Shown: positions 1 to 11,869, numbered from the stretch's first letter. The stretch is 64,000 nucleotides of DNA from Phellopilus nigrolimitatus (GCA_021029095.1 JAJOHG010000078.1:58297-122296); one strand, 5' to 3'. Notes: generated by a model from the sequence alone, not told the origin. Numbers and translations: made by a program.

Positions 1-330
1 ACTGTATTTGCACTTACATGCCCCTGAGAGCGCTAGTAGCATCTGTATTGGCGTCCTAGAATTGTTCAGTCGACGCTACCTATATACCCGACGTGATAAC
101 ATTTTCTTTGTCCCCGCGAGATTCTTGTGCCAGAGTATGCAAGGTAGGACAGACCGCTCGCGTTTACGAGATTGCTTGAGTTCCTGTATCACTTTTACCA
201 GGAGAGAAGGAGGGGGACGACGGGAGAAACATTGTCTGAAGCATGGAATCTATTTCGATCAGCCGTACATCACCAATGCTTACTAACTCCACAACCCCTA
301 TACGAGTAGCGCATTAGCATCGCTAAAATG
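1..330 (+). repeat. Duplicated F-box 3'-flank repeat (R1), cut by window edge
   Basis: This stretch is not coding. It matches the DNA that follows the family 1 F-box genes, at about 4537-4860, 10177-10480 and 18340-18490. Shared blocks include one around 'gattcttgtgccagagtatg' and a poly-purine block near 210. Its presence here implies that another family 1 F-box copy lies just left of the window. The call is comparative, with no function inferred. Confidence 0.6.
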
Positions 331-850
331 TAAAAATGAAGTTGCCTCACGATTTGAACTGCTTTGAACGCGTCGGTACAACACGAAAGGCGGAGCACAG
401 CCGGCTGGTCAAAACGCCTCGGAGATGGGTCTATCATGGAAGAGGTGGATTTGCAGTCGCAGGTGTGGTAGATCAACTCACTAGATGGCACGTAGCTCGG
501 AAAGAACGAGATGCGGCTTTGACAGATGCGCCGAATGCAGGCCACTCAACGTCCACAATCTGCAGTATTTCATGCTCGTTGATCCGTCCGGAAAGAGATA
601 TTTACGGCATTACGAGTTTCATTCTTCAAGGTAAGATACAGAGTTCGTTCTAAAGAAGTGGGACTCCCGATAACGCAGCGTCGCATCCAGAACATTCCGA
701 ATATGTATCAAGTTAACGAGCACACAAGCCACACGTGAAGGTAAAATGCAATGTTGTGAATCAGTCGCGTCTCCCCAAAGCAGTGCATAACGAATATATA
801 TACGCATACCTTGAACCGAGGTCGCGGTTTAAGGGCCTAGAGATTACTTG
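331..850 (+). repeat. Duplicated flank repeat R2 upstream of the Ser-rich family
   Basis: About 500 bp here recur at 10497-10960 and 19255-19800, each time just 5' of a family 3 Ser-rich gene copy. Short open frames exist but differ between copies, so I treat them as chance. The block probably holds the distal promoter of family 3. Confidence 0.5.
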
Positions 851-1086
851 TAGGCGCCATGGACGAGGTCTGTAAGGAAAGAAACGAGAGCGCAGAGCGT
901 AGTAAACATGCAATTTTCCCTTTGGCAAGTTCTGGCAGGCATCGCAGCAGGGCATGCAAGAAGCGCGCATTCAGCGCCTGCGAGTCAAACTTCCAGACCA
1001 ACTTCACATATAGAAGGGAGGGAAAGTCGTTTGTCGCGTCCTCAGACCTCTTCACTTGTCACTCCAAAGCCTTTCATCCTCCGCCG

Positions 1087-1960
1087 ATGCGCTTCTTCTG
1101 GCGTTCGCGCATTCGTTTCGCGTTCTACGTCCTCCGGCGGGACGCCACGCTTTCCGAGAAACGCCTCCGATATTCACCAACGAACGGCGGGACACGCTCG
1201 CCGCACCACATCGTGATCTATTCGCATCTCATATTCCGAGCGCGAGACCGCCTCGACAGTCTCGCATCTCCAGAATCGCTCTGGCTCCAATTCGGAGTGT
1301 CGCCCATCCCACCGACGCCAGGATCAAACAGGCCTTGTCAGTGCGTGCCGACAGCACTTGATCCATCTGGACAGGCCACGTACAAACCCCATTTAGCAGG
1401 CCGCCTTTTCTGCATGATATATATCGGCACTGCGGGATGCACTCCACTCTTCTCTTCAGTGGGGACGCCGACCTCATCCGCAGTGCTGCAGTTAATCAGC
1501 AGAGAGCAGCAGCGGGCCATCAAGAGGTCGCCCGCGTTCCATCAGGGTCGTCCGCGCCCGTGTTTGGCTGGAAAGCCCGCAGCAGGACGCGGCGGTGTCG
1601 GTGCGGCGGCCCCACGTCCGCGCAGCGATCACGGAGCGCTTCTTTCCGCATCCGGCACCCGGTGAACGCGCTTTTCTCCTTTCTCTTCGTCTAACTATCT
1701 GACAATGACATGGACCTTCGATCGTCATGCCGGGAGAAACTCACGTTCAGCGGCGATGCGACTCGGGACACAAAAGTTGTAATCGCGCGGTTTGTTGACA
1801 GGTTCCTTCACACCAAGGTAGTCGATTGAACAGATTGCGCTCGCCGTAGGGTTCCTCGCCAACATGAGGGATACACGCGCGGCTTGTATGTCGACCGAGA
1901 CCGCTGAAGACAAAACGTGCTGCCTAGTATCGCTCGAGCGAATGCCAGCGTTGGTGGTGG
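1087..1960 (+). pseudogene. Ser-rich family 3 gene, copy 1, decayed
   Basis: The copy starts with the same ATG and context as the intact gene at 20046; its first residues read MRFFWRSR, against MPLFGRSR in the intact gene. The frame then breaks: residues equivalent to SSGGTP and the following Ser-rich block fall in a different frame from the start. The exon 2 equivalent (about 1730-1950) can be followed at DNA level through a block reading cagcggcgatgcg, but it has indels and stops. A TATA-like element (catataga, about 1006-1013) is retained upstream. Its neighbour behind it is the transporter relic on the - strand. I see no way to read it as one protein. Confidence 0.7.
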
Positions 1961-1989
1961 GCTTGGGGAATCTGATGAAGGATCCATTA

Positions 1990-2320
1990 TCAGATTGACC
2001 TCGTGGGCACGACTACTCACGCAAAACCGACGCCTGCGATCACGGACAATTCCTTCCTCCCGCTGAAGCGGGTTTGCAGGAACACGAATGAGATGGCCAT
2101 GACAAAAATAGCGTCACGGCTCTACCTCAGCAACGATCTCTGTAAAGCAAGAACCGAAGGCCGCAGCGACACTCACCAGGACAGTGACCAGACCGAGGCT
2201 CTGATTGCTCACGGCGATGTTCACCGCAGCGAGTACCACGTTCTCGGACAGCGCGGCTTGAAGAAGCCGCTCGGATTCGACTCAGCTTGGATTCGGCGTG
2301 CATCCCTTCCATGCACGACT
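1990..2320 (-). pseudogene. Transporter (TPT/nucleotide-sugar type) relic, copy 1
   Basis: Read on the - strand, this block gives FLQTRFSGRKELSVIAGVGF followed by a GTGAGT donor. That resembles the membrane segment of triose-phosphate/nucleotide-sugar transporters (TPT/EamA type), where '...ATPIF....S.....AGVGFA' is followed by an exon with GDY. The upstream exon part is broken by stops (about 2130-2310). The same relic, better preserved, is at 11870-12540. It cannot make a transporter. Identification by recall of the family pattern. Confidence 0.5.
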
Positions 2321-2703
2321 TCCCGTCGCGAAAACTTCAGTCTATGTCAAAGACGGCGCATTCCGCTGAGAACGGTCAGTGGGATTCAACAGTCAAATGG
2401 CTAGTCGGGAGAGAACCAGACGTGGTCGGGTGGCTAGCGCACTCACCTGTTTTCCCTCCAAGCTTTAAGGCTTTTGCATACAGAGTATAAGATTCATATC
2501 AAACATGTATTCCATTTACGCGTTTTCCGCCGGCGAGACCTGCATGTTTAGCGTCTATCAAGAATCATCAGCTTTGCGATCGTGAGAACTAGATACCAAT
2601 ATAATGCTTATGTAATTTTCGGTTCTTCGCTGGCACTTGCTGCATCCATACTCTCGATCGACAACGAAGTTAACCTTGCACGCACGTACCAGAGTTAAAA
2701 AGG
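2321..2703. other. Intergenic, 5' side of F-box copy 1
   Basis: No gene is seen. The last 100 bp lead into the conserved 'aaaaggatg' start context of the family 1 F-box genes. Confidence 0.5.
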
Positions 2704-4297
2704 ATGCCTTCTTACCTCGAATGGTGCAGCTTGTCCGCGCTACTTCCTTTCTTTTCCGCTGTCCCGGGAAGCGATGGACACTTGGACACTGATCAGTTCT
2801 GGGGAAAGCTGGTTAAAGAGCAGTGCGTGGTGATCACTCGATCGACGACTTCGCGATGTTTATTTCTCCTGCACGAACTTGACCCTCGACTCTCCAAGCA
2901 TAACGCAGGTCGCCGGAGCCAGAGTAATAAAAAATGCACGGATGTTGCAGGAAAAGGTCGTTGGGATGCTTCTCACTCTGCAGACCTTGGCACGCTCGTT
3001 GGAGGAGATAAACGCGACGTTCAAAGAGCGCACTGACTGCGTGGCGCGGAGGCAGGGCTTGGACAGCTTGCCCAACGAGACTCTTGAACACATACTGTGT
3101 TCCGTTACGTCGGTGTTCACAGAGACTTTGGGACTTTCGCATGTCTGCTCGCGGTTCAGACAAGTCATGCTGGACTCTCCTCATATCTGGGCGAATTGCA
3201 GGCTGAGCACGAGCATGAACTCTCGGCAGATCGGGGCTCTTGTAGACAGAAGTCAGATTTTCCCCCTTAAGGTCGACATTGGCTGCAAGGACCGGTGCGA
3301 TAATTGGAGTCGACGCGTGGATAACCTCTTCTTTCTGAAAGATCGGATAGAGGAGCTCGAATTCCAATGGTTGTCCCGCAGCGAAATTGATCAAGTTTCA
3401 AGACAATATCCTGAACTTCAAATGACCAATCTTCGCAAATTGACTATGAATTCTGTAACCGATGACTTTGAAATCTCCGATTTCTATGCGTTGTGGTCCT
3501 TGCCCAATCTCAAATGCTTAGGGCTCACAAATTTCTTCCCGACCGTGCCAGTCTTTCAACAAATATCTTACTGCCGTATGAGATTCACGTACAATTGGAA
3601 TCTTCATTACTTGAGTGCTTTTCTTCAAACATTATCATCCCTGGAAACTCTGGAGATTGAACTCGATAACCTTGATAGTAATGAGGAGGAACACTACGAA
3701 GAGGAGGATGAAAACTACGACGGCGACGACTGCTTCGACGACGACAGTCCCTGGTTCTCCAATGTCAGTTCTTTCTCTTTCAGCGTCATCGGAAAAACAT
3801 TGGTACTGGATGCGAGACGCATCCTTGAGTCCATTCGTTTAAACGTCACTGAGATGTCACTCACTATCGTTTATCCCAAGTACGGCCGTAAAGATTACGA
3901 AAAAATCTATTGGCGTCAATTGAATTTCCTTAAATTGATACGACACTTCCCAATGCTCGAGAAACTCGAGCTCCATCTCTCAGGGCCCGATGCCGACTAT
4001 CATTTGCATATTGGCGAAATCCTATTTCTTGTGCCTCGAACCTTGCAGAACCTTCGAATTGAGGCGCCAGGACACATTTTATCCATGAGTCATTGTGATC
4101 ATACACCCCCTCTACTCCATACTCTTCAGTTTCGTAATTGTGACAGATTGAATCTTCAAACGCTCGAGGACGTCCACAATAATTTCCTCTATGATAATGT
4201 GGTGGTCGGAAAGGTGGAGGTTACTGGCTGTCGTCTAGTAGAAGAAGAAAAACTCCGGGACACTTTCCCGAATTCGGAGGTCGTTTGGAAAACTTGA
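2704..4297 (+). CDS. F-box/LRR-like protein, family 1 copy 1 (splice acceptor altered)
   Basis: A putative SCF ubiquitin-ligase adaptor. Exon 1 (2704-2822) encodes a 40-residue N-terminal peptide (LSALLPFFSAVP...FWGKLVKEQ) shared by all family 1 copies. A GTGCGT donor follows at 2823. The acceptor used by copies 2 and 3 (tgcag) reads tgcac here (2870-2874), so normal splicing is lost. The next in-frame AG is at 2897-2898 (exon 2 from 2899), giving about 505 aa with 8 residues missing. Exon 2 has a helix, an F-box (GLDSLPNETLEHIL...SHVCSRFRQV...SPHIWANC), then irregular leucine-rich segments, an acidic tract (about 3680-3755, EEEHYEEEDENYDGDD) and a conserved end (LRDTFPNSEVVW). Apart from the acceptor, the frame is open. 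It may be newly dying or use the alternative acceptor. Confidence 0.75.
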
Positions 4298-5009
4298 TCT
4301 AGTGCTTCCGAATTACGTGAGCTCTCAATCATTGGTTGAAACAATACCTTCTCTCACATCGTAGGTGTACACAGGAACATTGCTCCGTAATCACGTAAAA
4401 TCTTCATATCTCATTTCCAATGTTTTCAATTATTCTGGTAACGCTTCGCTTCGCATTCAATGCCTTTCTTGTCATCATCTTCCTTCTGCTTTTTTGCAAT
4501 CTCTGTCTCTTGTCTGATACGCTTGCATCAAATATGCTCAGACTTGTATTTACACTTTCATGCCCCTGACAGTGCTATTTGCATCCTAAAATCGTCCAAT
4601 CGATGCTACCTATATGCCCGTGATTATAGCATTAACTTTGTCCTCGTAAGATTCTTGTGCCAAAGTATGCAAGATAAGATGGACCACTCGCGTCAATGAG
4701 ATTACGTGAGTACCTGTATCACCTTTACCAGAAGAGATTCAAGAGAAGGAGGGAGACAGCGGGAGAAACATTGTCTGAAGCATGAAATCTAACTCGATCT
4801 GTCGTGCATCGCCAACGCCTTCTAAATCCACGACTCCTATACGAATGCTGGTATAGCACATCAGCAGCGTTTATATGTTAAACATACCTAGGAAGACAGA
4901 GACACATAGGTCGACGACGCGCAGCACCTTCGTACACGGTGATTTGGCGTCTAGAGCGAGGGTTTCCCGAGGGCGGTTGCTAATACCGGGAGGACGGCGT
5001 CGAGGCAGA
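4298..5009 (+). repeat. F-box 3'-flank repeat R1
   Basis: This is the 3' flank of copy 1, homologous to 1-300, 9936-10480 and 18270-18490 (best blocks 4537-4697 and 4735-4860). The start (tctagtgcttccgaa) also matches the flanks of copies 2 and 3. No coding gene is seen. Confidence 0.6.
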
Positions 5010-5225
5010 GTGATGACTCGATATATTGGCGGGTAATGCTCCGACGATCTTTGGTTGGGGATGTCCTGGATTTGCGGAGCCATGAAACTCTCAGATTGCT
5101 GCATGTTGTCCTCGTAGAAGAGGAACCGTACGCCTTTTGTTCCTACGAGGTCCTGGAGCTCCCTCGAAACTGGGGCGTCTCATGCTTGAAAACAGCCTGC
5201 GACTGTTTCTATCTGAAATAGCACA
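5010..5225 (+). pseudogene. Fragment resembling the LRR tail of an F-box gene
   Basis: A short open stretch reads LRLLHVVLVEEEPYAFCSY and then EVLELPRNW. It aligns by eye with the fragment at 15027-15300 (LHIVLEEDEPYVLRFGEILE) and loosely with the late LRR-like part of family 1 proteins (LHLHFSGPD...ILLRVPRSLE). It has no start, F-box or end. I read it as a relic of an F-box/LRR gene, with low certainty. Confidence 0.35.
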
Positions 5226-5439
5226 CAGTGCGAGGAATTCTTGACGCGCCGAAGTATTCGATGGTCAATTGACTGGTCCGAAAAGAGTCAGACTTGAACG
5301 GACGACTGGCGCACACCTGTTGAAATCTCTCTGCAAGCTTTTAGTCTTGTGCCTACAAAGCATAATTCATGTCAGACATTCTGCGCACACGCTTTTCGCC
5401 AGCAAGACTTGCAGCAATGGAGTTCCAATAGTGTTGAAT

Positions 5440-5721
5440 TCTCTTTGTCAGAAAACAGAAGGAAAGGGCTGAAGAAAATGCGAGTATTTACCGTTACATT
5501 TGCTGTAAACTAGTCAGCTGCAAGAGCGCGCAGGTAACGGGGAATAACGGGTTTTCAAGCAGACGCGCGTTACTATGGAAGATGATTAAGAACCGGAACT
5601 GGGCTCGAAATTCATTTGCACCTCGACATTTCGTTATTTTCTAAACAGCATTTTCATCGACAAGCAGTACTAAATGATCTGCGATTATGTTATACTGTCT
5701 TCCGGAAAACAATAAAAAGCT
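5440..5721. repeat. Family 2 3'-flank repeat R3, copy A
   Basis: About 280 bp downstream of family 2 gene A match 12720-13022 and 63255-63536, which lie behind genes B and C. Shared blocks include 'catcgacaagcagtactaa'. This shows that the duplications carried noncoding flank along with the gene. The stretch 5226-5439 shows nothing recognisable. Confidence 0.6.
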
Positions 5722-7377
5722 TCAGTCAAGGTACTGGATGACGATGGTTTTATAATCCTTCATCACAAAGCAGAGAGCGCCGCTGTAGAAGTCCACTCTC
5801 GCACTGTGAGCATTTGGTATATCGAGTGTGCGGCGCACCACTTCTCCCCCGCAAGAGACAGTAGCGAGTATCCACTCCTTTGGGCGTTTTCCCCATTCGA
5901 AACCATCGTAGAACTCGATCACCATCGAGCCAGCCTGCGAAGGCCGGCTCACGCGACTGTTCATGTTAAGGTGCTGATACACAATTATAGTCCCCGGACG
6001 TTCAAGGTGCGTGATGGATGGAAGGTGGTCATTTGCCCCGAACTCGGACACACCGGCTGTATCTGTAGGTATATCCAGGAGGAAAGAATGCACGGTAGGG
6101 CAAGCTCGAGAGTCGTTACTGATGTCCACCGACATGGTGATATTGATGCCTTTTCGTTTTCGTTCCGCTTCGGGCTTCCAATGGAAGGTGCAGATGGACA
6201 ACTTTGCATGACTCTGGACATGGCCCGGTCCCGGTATATGCGGGATGAGGCAGCTGGAATAAGGAATGCTATGTCCCAGTGTCGGAGCCTGCACCACGCC
6301 CGAGTCAGAGAAGTTGCGTATGGACGAAAGGGAAATGGCAATGATTGACATATCCGGATAGTGCTGTAACGCGCCAATGATATAGCCATCCACCAAGTGT
6401 ATGTCTTCGAGAAGACACTGCAGAAGGCAAAGCATCAGTCCATTTCAACTCTCGCCTTTCATGAGATGTGGTTACACACGTCGAAAATGACGACGGAGCG
6501 TTTTTCTTTCCAAAATGTCACGAGAAGCTTTCCCAATATGGAGACTGCCAATACGTCGCCACTCAACCTTGCAACCTCCACTGATCTCATCACGGGATCA
6601 GCTTCTGTCTGGTACGTGTAAAGCGGTTCTTCAGACGTTCCTCGGGGCGAGACTTGGAATATCTCGAGAGTTCTGATCAGCAGTAAATCATCAGTATGGC
6701 ACAGCAATTTAGGTGTTCCGTTAATGTCGTATGTCTTACCTTTCGCCGGTATTCCAGCCAGGAGGTTCGCTCACCACGAGCACGCGCACATCGTCATCCG
6801 CCTGCATTTCATAAGCGAATCCCGTCCTCAGCACGACGCGAGAGTCACGCGGACGGTAAGTCCAGATACACTTGCCGGCCGGCACGGTCCAGCACTGCAA
6901 GTATCCCGAAACCCAGAGGACCAGGAGGAGCGAGCCGCCAGGGAGCAGTTCCATATCGTGAACGAGGTCATGTTTTCCGCCAGGTCCGCCGCCCGAGTTC
7001 ACGGATCCGACGAGTATTGTGGTTTCGCGTGTGGGTCGCATCGGGGCGGGGCCGGTGCAATTTAGAAGGCGCCGGAGCGCGCGTACGACTAGGGTGCGTA
7101 GTTGTTCCAAGGTGAGGTCACTGATAGAGACATGGTGGGGTAAATCGGGTGCATGGTCTTGTTCCAGCGCACGGAGGCGTTCTAGCCAGAAGAATTTGTT
7201 TAAGACTGCCTTACGAAGAGACTTGCATGTCTGAAACAAGAATTAGAGAGAGATCTACAGTCAGACAAGCATATTGGGAACACGCACAGCCTCGAGAGCT
7301 AGGAGTGCCTTGAACTCCGAGAACATGGCGATTTTGAACCAGATTTCATTTGGAACTGCAGAGGAGTCGAGAGGCAT
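5722..7377 (-). CDS. F-box/beta-propeller-like protein, family 2 gene A
   Basis: Four exons on the - strand: 7377-7288, 7230-6740, 6672-6480 and 6417-5722, all phases consistent, 489 aa. Exon 1 holds the first half of an F-box (SAVPNEIWFKIAMFSEFKAL) and ends at LEA. A 57-nt intron splits the box before TCKSLRKAV..FFWLERLRAL. The rest resembles the WD-like repeats of Agaricomycete F-box proteins (LQCWTVPAGKCIWTYRP; VEVARLSGDVLAVS). The C-terminal 150 residues hold blocks identical in genes B and C (FHWKPEAERKRKGI, SRVSRPSQAGS, IVIQYLD). The start was chosen at the MP that is conserved with gene B; upstream in-frame ATGs are not conserved. Role inferred: substrate receptor of an SCF ubiquitin ligase. 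It faces F-box copy 1 tail to tail. Confidence 0.85.
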
Positions 7378-8368
7378 TTCTGAATGGGCCATTGTACACG
7401 GCAGGACCTGCACTTTAATATGCTTCATGCAGTTTGCGCCAGGCTCGTAACTAGCTACCATGTGGCGGTTACTCCATGGTGGATGCCTGCGGGCCTAACT
7501 TCGCGCGGGGTTGGAAGCAAAGCTGTCGGGACTCGCGATCATTGCGGTAGGTTGGCTTCGCTCGTGGCGGTGAGAGTGGACGCACTCGAAATTCTGGTGG
7601 ACAAAATCATATTCCTTAACTTGCTCCCCTTGGCGTTCTGTCCGCTTCTCCTTTCCCTAGTCCCCGGGAGGCGCCTTCCGGACTAGTCCTCGTACGCTTC
7701 TGAATCCGTGCTCGAGCCAAAGTTGAACTAAGCATTATTATGAGTACCATGCCCAAGCTCCCTCCTCGCGCGCCTGTACGCCTCCGGCTGACTCCTGCGC
7801 ACACTACACGGTCTTCCTCAAAAAATGAAGGCGTACACGGCCTCGAGATGTCAACTGCGCTCGGAGACGGGGAATGCAGAGCGTGGGGAGGACGCCTTCG
7901 CTAGCTGGTTTGGATGTTCTCAATGTACTCGAATCGCTTGGCATCAGCTAGCACGCTGCTCTCTTCATGACTGTCTTCTGGCTGCAGGGCGGCCGATAGT
8001 TTGGGGCAAGACTTCGACGCGTCGCTGCGTCGGCGTCACTGTCACGCTCAGCCCTCTGATTCCCGCTCGTCATTCGAGACAAGTTATCTGCCGTGTTGAA
8101 ATCAGGAATGGTATTCTTCTCGAAAGAAGCCCTTTAGCGTTTACCATAATACCAAGAACATCGACGATGTTGCGCTGGTCACGGCTAGAGCATCAGCTTA
8201 TTTATGATCGTGTGAACTAAATACCAATCTAAATGCTTATGTAACTTATGGTTCATGTGGCATTTGCTGAGCATCGACCTTTCAACACAAAGTTAGTCTC
8301 CTAAGACTAGGATAAGCGGCCTTGAACCCAGAACGCACGTACTCAACCCCTCCCCGGAATCGAAAAGG
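7378..8368. other. Intergenic between gene A and F-box copy 2
   Basis: This is the divergent promoter region of family 2 gene A (-) and family 1 copy 2 (+). The first 90 bp match the 5' flank of gene B near 14723-14810. Open frames at 7384-7686 and 7825-8220 have no recognisable motif and are not conserved in the other modules. No gene is called. Confidence 0.5.
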
Positions 8369-9935
8369 ATGTCTTTGTCTCTCGAATGGAGCAGCTTGTC
8401 TGCGCTACGACCTTTCTTTTCCGCTGTACCGAAAGGCGGTGGAAACTTGGACACTGATCAGTTCTGGGCAATGTTGGTCAAGGAACAGTGCGTGGTGCTC
8501 ACTTGGTCAATGACTTCGCGATGCTTATTTCTCATGCAGGAACTTGACCCTCGACACTTCAAGCGTAATGCATGTTGTCAGAGCCAAAGGAATCAAGAAT
8601 GCAAGGATGCTTCAGGAAAAGGCCGCCGGGATGCTTCTGACTCTGCAGACCTTGGCACGCTCGTTGGATGAGATAAACGCGACGTTCAAAGAGCGCACTG
8701 ACTGCATGGCGCTCCGGAAAGGCTTGGACAGCTTGCCAGACGAGATTCTTTCTCACATACTGGGCTCCGTTACGTCGATGTTCACAGAGGCTTTGGGACT
8801 CTCGCATGTCTGCTCGCGATTCAGAAAAGTGATGCTGGACTCCCCCCGTATCTGGGCAAACTGCAGGCTGAACACGAACATGAACCCTCGGCAGGTTGGG
8901 ACTCTTGTACACAGGAGTCGGAATTGCCCCCTTAAGGTCGACATCGGTTCCTACCGCCTTAAATGGGAACGTGTGGAGTACCTCTTCTCCCTGAAAGATC
9001 GGTTGGAGGATCTCAAATTCCACTGGATAAACTTCTACGAAAGCGAACAATTTTCAAAACATTATCCTGAAATTCAAATGCCCTGTCTTCGCAAATTGAC
9101 TATCAATGATGCATACATGCCTACTCGCTCCCTTCCATTCTATGAGTCGTGGACCTTGCCAAATCTAAAATACTTAGGATTCACAAACTTCATACCCAAG
9201 CCAGTCTTTCGACAAAATTTATCTTGCTGCCATATGAAATTCATAGAGTTTTTCGAACCTGAAGAGTTAAAACATTTTCTTCAGTCATTGACATCTTTGG
9301 AAACTCTGGAAATCGAGCTCGTTGACCTTTCCGTTGACGATGAGGATAACGATGACGAAGAGAACGATGGCAACGATAACAGTGTCCAAGAAGATTTGAG
9401 TTCCATCTCTTCTTTCTCTTTCAGCGTCATCGGGGAAACATCAGTTCCGTTTACGACACGCGTCCTTGAGGCCATTCACCCAAAAGTCACCGAAATGTTA
9501 TTCACCATTGTTCATCCCAAATGCGACAACCGTGACGATTACTCCAAAATCCATTCGCGCCGGGCCTGTCTCCTTGAGGCAATGCAACACTTCCCAACGC
9601 TCAAGAAACTGCATCTTCATTTCTCAGGGCCCGACGACTCTTATTATATTGATCTTGGCGAAATCCTACCCCTTATGCCTCGCTTGGAAACCCTTCGAAT
9701 TGAAGCGCCTCGGCACAGCTTAATGCCTCTTCATAATTACACACCCGCTCGACGCCGTGCTATTCGTTTTTGTAATAGGGACTCATTGTATCTTGGCCGC
9801 CGTAAGGCCGGCTGCGATGCTGTTGTCTATAATAATGTGGTGATCGGAAGGTTTGAGGTTGTTGGCTGTTGTCTAGATGATGAAGAAATATTTCGAGGCG
9901 CTTTCCCGAACTCGGAGGTCGTTTGGATACCTTGA
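8369..9935 (+). CDS. F-box/LRR-like protein, family 1 copy 2 (intact)
   Basis: Two exons, 8369-8487 and 8540-9935, joined by a 52-nt GTGCGT...TGCAG intron; 504 aa. Exon 1 encodes the family-specific N-terminal peptide (LSALRPFFSAVP...FWAMLVKEQ). Exon 2 has a helical lead (ARMLQEKAAGML...ARSLDEINATF), the F-box (GLDSLPDEILSHIL...LSHVCSRFRKV...SPRIWANC), and leucine-rich segments such as CLRKLTI, NLKYLGFTNF and SLETLEIELVDL. An acidic loop follows (about 9335-9390, mostly D, E and N), then a conserved tail. Family role: SCF substrate adaptor; the substrate is unknown. Copies 1 and 3 align along the whole length, with most change in the leucine-rich part and the acidic loop. Confidence 0.88.
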
Positions 9936-10960
9936 TATAGTGCTTCCGAAATACGTGAGCTCGCATTCATTTGGTTGACATATCGTTTTCTCTAACACAC
10001 CGTCCCCGCATAGGAACCTTACTCCATAATCACAGAAAACCTTCATATCTCACTTCCAGTGTTTTGAAGACAAGCAAAGTAGCGCTTCTCCTCGCACTCA
10101 ACGCCTTCCTTGTCGCCAACATCTTCCGCTTTCTTGCAATCGTTGTTTCTTGTTTCATATGTTTGCGTCGAGTATGCTCAGACCTGTATTTGCGTCCTAA
10201 ACTGTTCATTCAACGCTACCCATATGCCCGTGATGATAACATCAATTTTGTCCTCGCGAGATTCTTGTGCCAGAGTATGCAAGATAAGATATATTACTCG
10301 CGTTTATTAAAGTTACGTGAGTACCTGTACCACCTTTATTAGAGAAGAATTAAGAGAAGGAGGGAGACGGCGGAAGAAACATTGTCCGAAACATGGGATC
10401 TCGATCGGTCGTACATCGCCAACGCCCTCTAACTCCACGACTCCTATACGAGTACTGATATAGCGCATCAGCATCGCTAACATGTAAAATGCGGCTGGGA
10501 AGCTGCCTCGCGATTTTGGACTGCTTCGAGCGAGTCGGTACAACACGAAAGAGCGAGCACAGCCAGCTGGTCAAAGCGCCTCGGCGATGGGTCTATCACG
10601 GAAGAGGCGGATTTACTGTCGTACGTAGATGATTAAATTGTGTAAAGCTAATCTGCAATGTCGTGGATCAGTCGCGTCTCTTCAAAGTAGAGCATGATGA
10701 ATATATACGCATACCTTGAACCGAGGTCGCGGCTGAGAACCTGGCTTCCACTCGTGTGCGCCATGAACGATGTCCCTAGAGATAAATGAGAGCACAGAGC
10801 GTGATCAACATGCAGATTACGGTCCGGCAACTTCTGCCAGGCGTTGCGGGCGCCTTCAGCGCCTACGAGCCAAAGTTCCAGACCAACGTCACGTATAAAG
10901 GGGTGGATGTTGTTTGTCGAGTCCTCAGACACTTCATTCTTCACTTCAAATCCTTTCATC
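9936..10960 (+). repeat. R1 plus R2 flank repeats behind F-box copy 2
   Basis: 9936-10480 matches the R1 flank of the other F-box copies. 10497-10960 matches R2 at 331-850 and 19255-19800 and ends in a TATA-like element (tataaag, 10894-10900) before the Ser-rich pseudogene. No gene is seen in it. Confidence 0.6.
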
Positions 10961-10968
10961 CTCCGTCA

Positions 10969-11855
10969 ATGCGCTTCTTCTGGCGCTCTCGCATTTTATG
11001 TCACCCGGCGGGACGCCCGCTTTCCAAGAATGCCTCCGACATTCACCCATGAACGGCGGGACACACTCGCTGCACTACACTATGATCTATCCGCACATTC
11101 CGAGCGCCAGAATGGCCTCGACAGCCTCTCATCTCCGGAACCTTCGACAAAGCGCACTGGCTCCAGTTCGGTATCGCCCACCTCACCGACTCGCGCGGAT
11201 CAAGCGTGCCGACAGCAATCGATACATCCAGACAAGCCACGCCCAAACCTCATCCAGTAGTCTGCCTTCTCTGCATAATAGACATTGGAACAGAGGGGAT
11301 GCGCCAGCGTCTCCACTTCTGCAATGGGACGCCCGTCGCCTTCGACGTCATCCGTAGGTACCGCTGTCAATCAGCAGAGTAGCGAGCCACCACGAGGTCG
11401 GCTGTTTCATCAGGTAGGTCGTCCGCGCCTGGCTGAAAAGCCCAGCAGTATCGACGCAACAGCCCACAAACCGCTTAGCGGTCACGGATCACTTCTTCCG
11501 TATCTAGCATCCGGCGAACACGCCTTTCTCCTCTCTTCCTCTAACTATCTGACAAAAACCTTCGATCGTCATGCCAGGAGACACTCACCTTCAGCGGTGA
11601 TGCGACTCGGGACGCAAGAATTGCAGTCGCGAGTCTGTTTAGCAGGCTCCTTCATTTTAAGGCAGTCGATTACACGGATTACGCTCGCCGTAGGGTTCCT
11701 CTTCGAGCATCGCTAACATGAAGAATACATGCGTGGCTTGTATGACCGCTGAAGATAAAACGAGACGCCCAGAATCCCTCGAACGATGTGCGTTGGCATT
11801 CGTAGAGGGCCTGGAGAATTTAAAGAAGGATCGGGGATGTAGAGGGTTACGCCGA
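10969..11855 (+). pseudogene. Ser-rich family 3 gene, copy 2, decayed
   Basis: The copy has the conserved start (MRFFWRSR, 10969) and a promoter-like TATA upstream. The first exon loses frame within 60 bp. Family blocks such as SSPEPSTKRTGSSSVSPTSP and NRGDAPASPLLQWDA occur in different frames. Exon 2 homology (cagcggtgatgcg; RRPESLERCALAFVEGLENL) runs to about 11850. Exon 3 is missing and the sequence passes directly into the transporter relic on the other strand, so the 3' end was lost by a rearrangement. Not expected to make protein. Confidence 0.7.
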
Positions 11856-11869
11856 TGTATATTACTCTT

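Noticed and set aside
859..1665. 268-residue open frame on + as an intact gene
   Set aside because: Only the part after 1087 matches family 3, and it switches frames relative to the intact gene; the frame is open by chance through a pseudogene.
2834..3394. 186-residue antisense frame under F-box copy 1 (similar one at 8559-9050)
   Set aside because: The resemblance between the two follows from the paralogous sense genes; there is no independent conservation.
5806..6348. 180-residue + frame opposite family 2 gene A
   Set aside because: Antisense to the last exon of gene A; the equivalent + frame in gene B differs in length and sequence.
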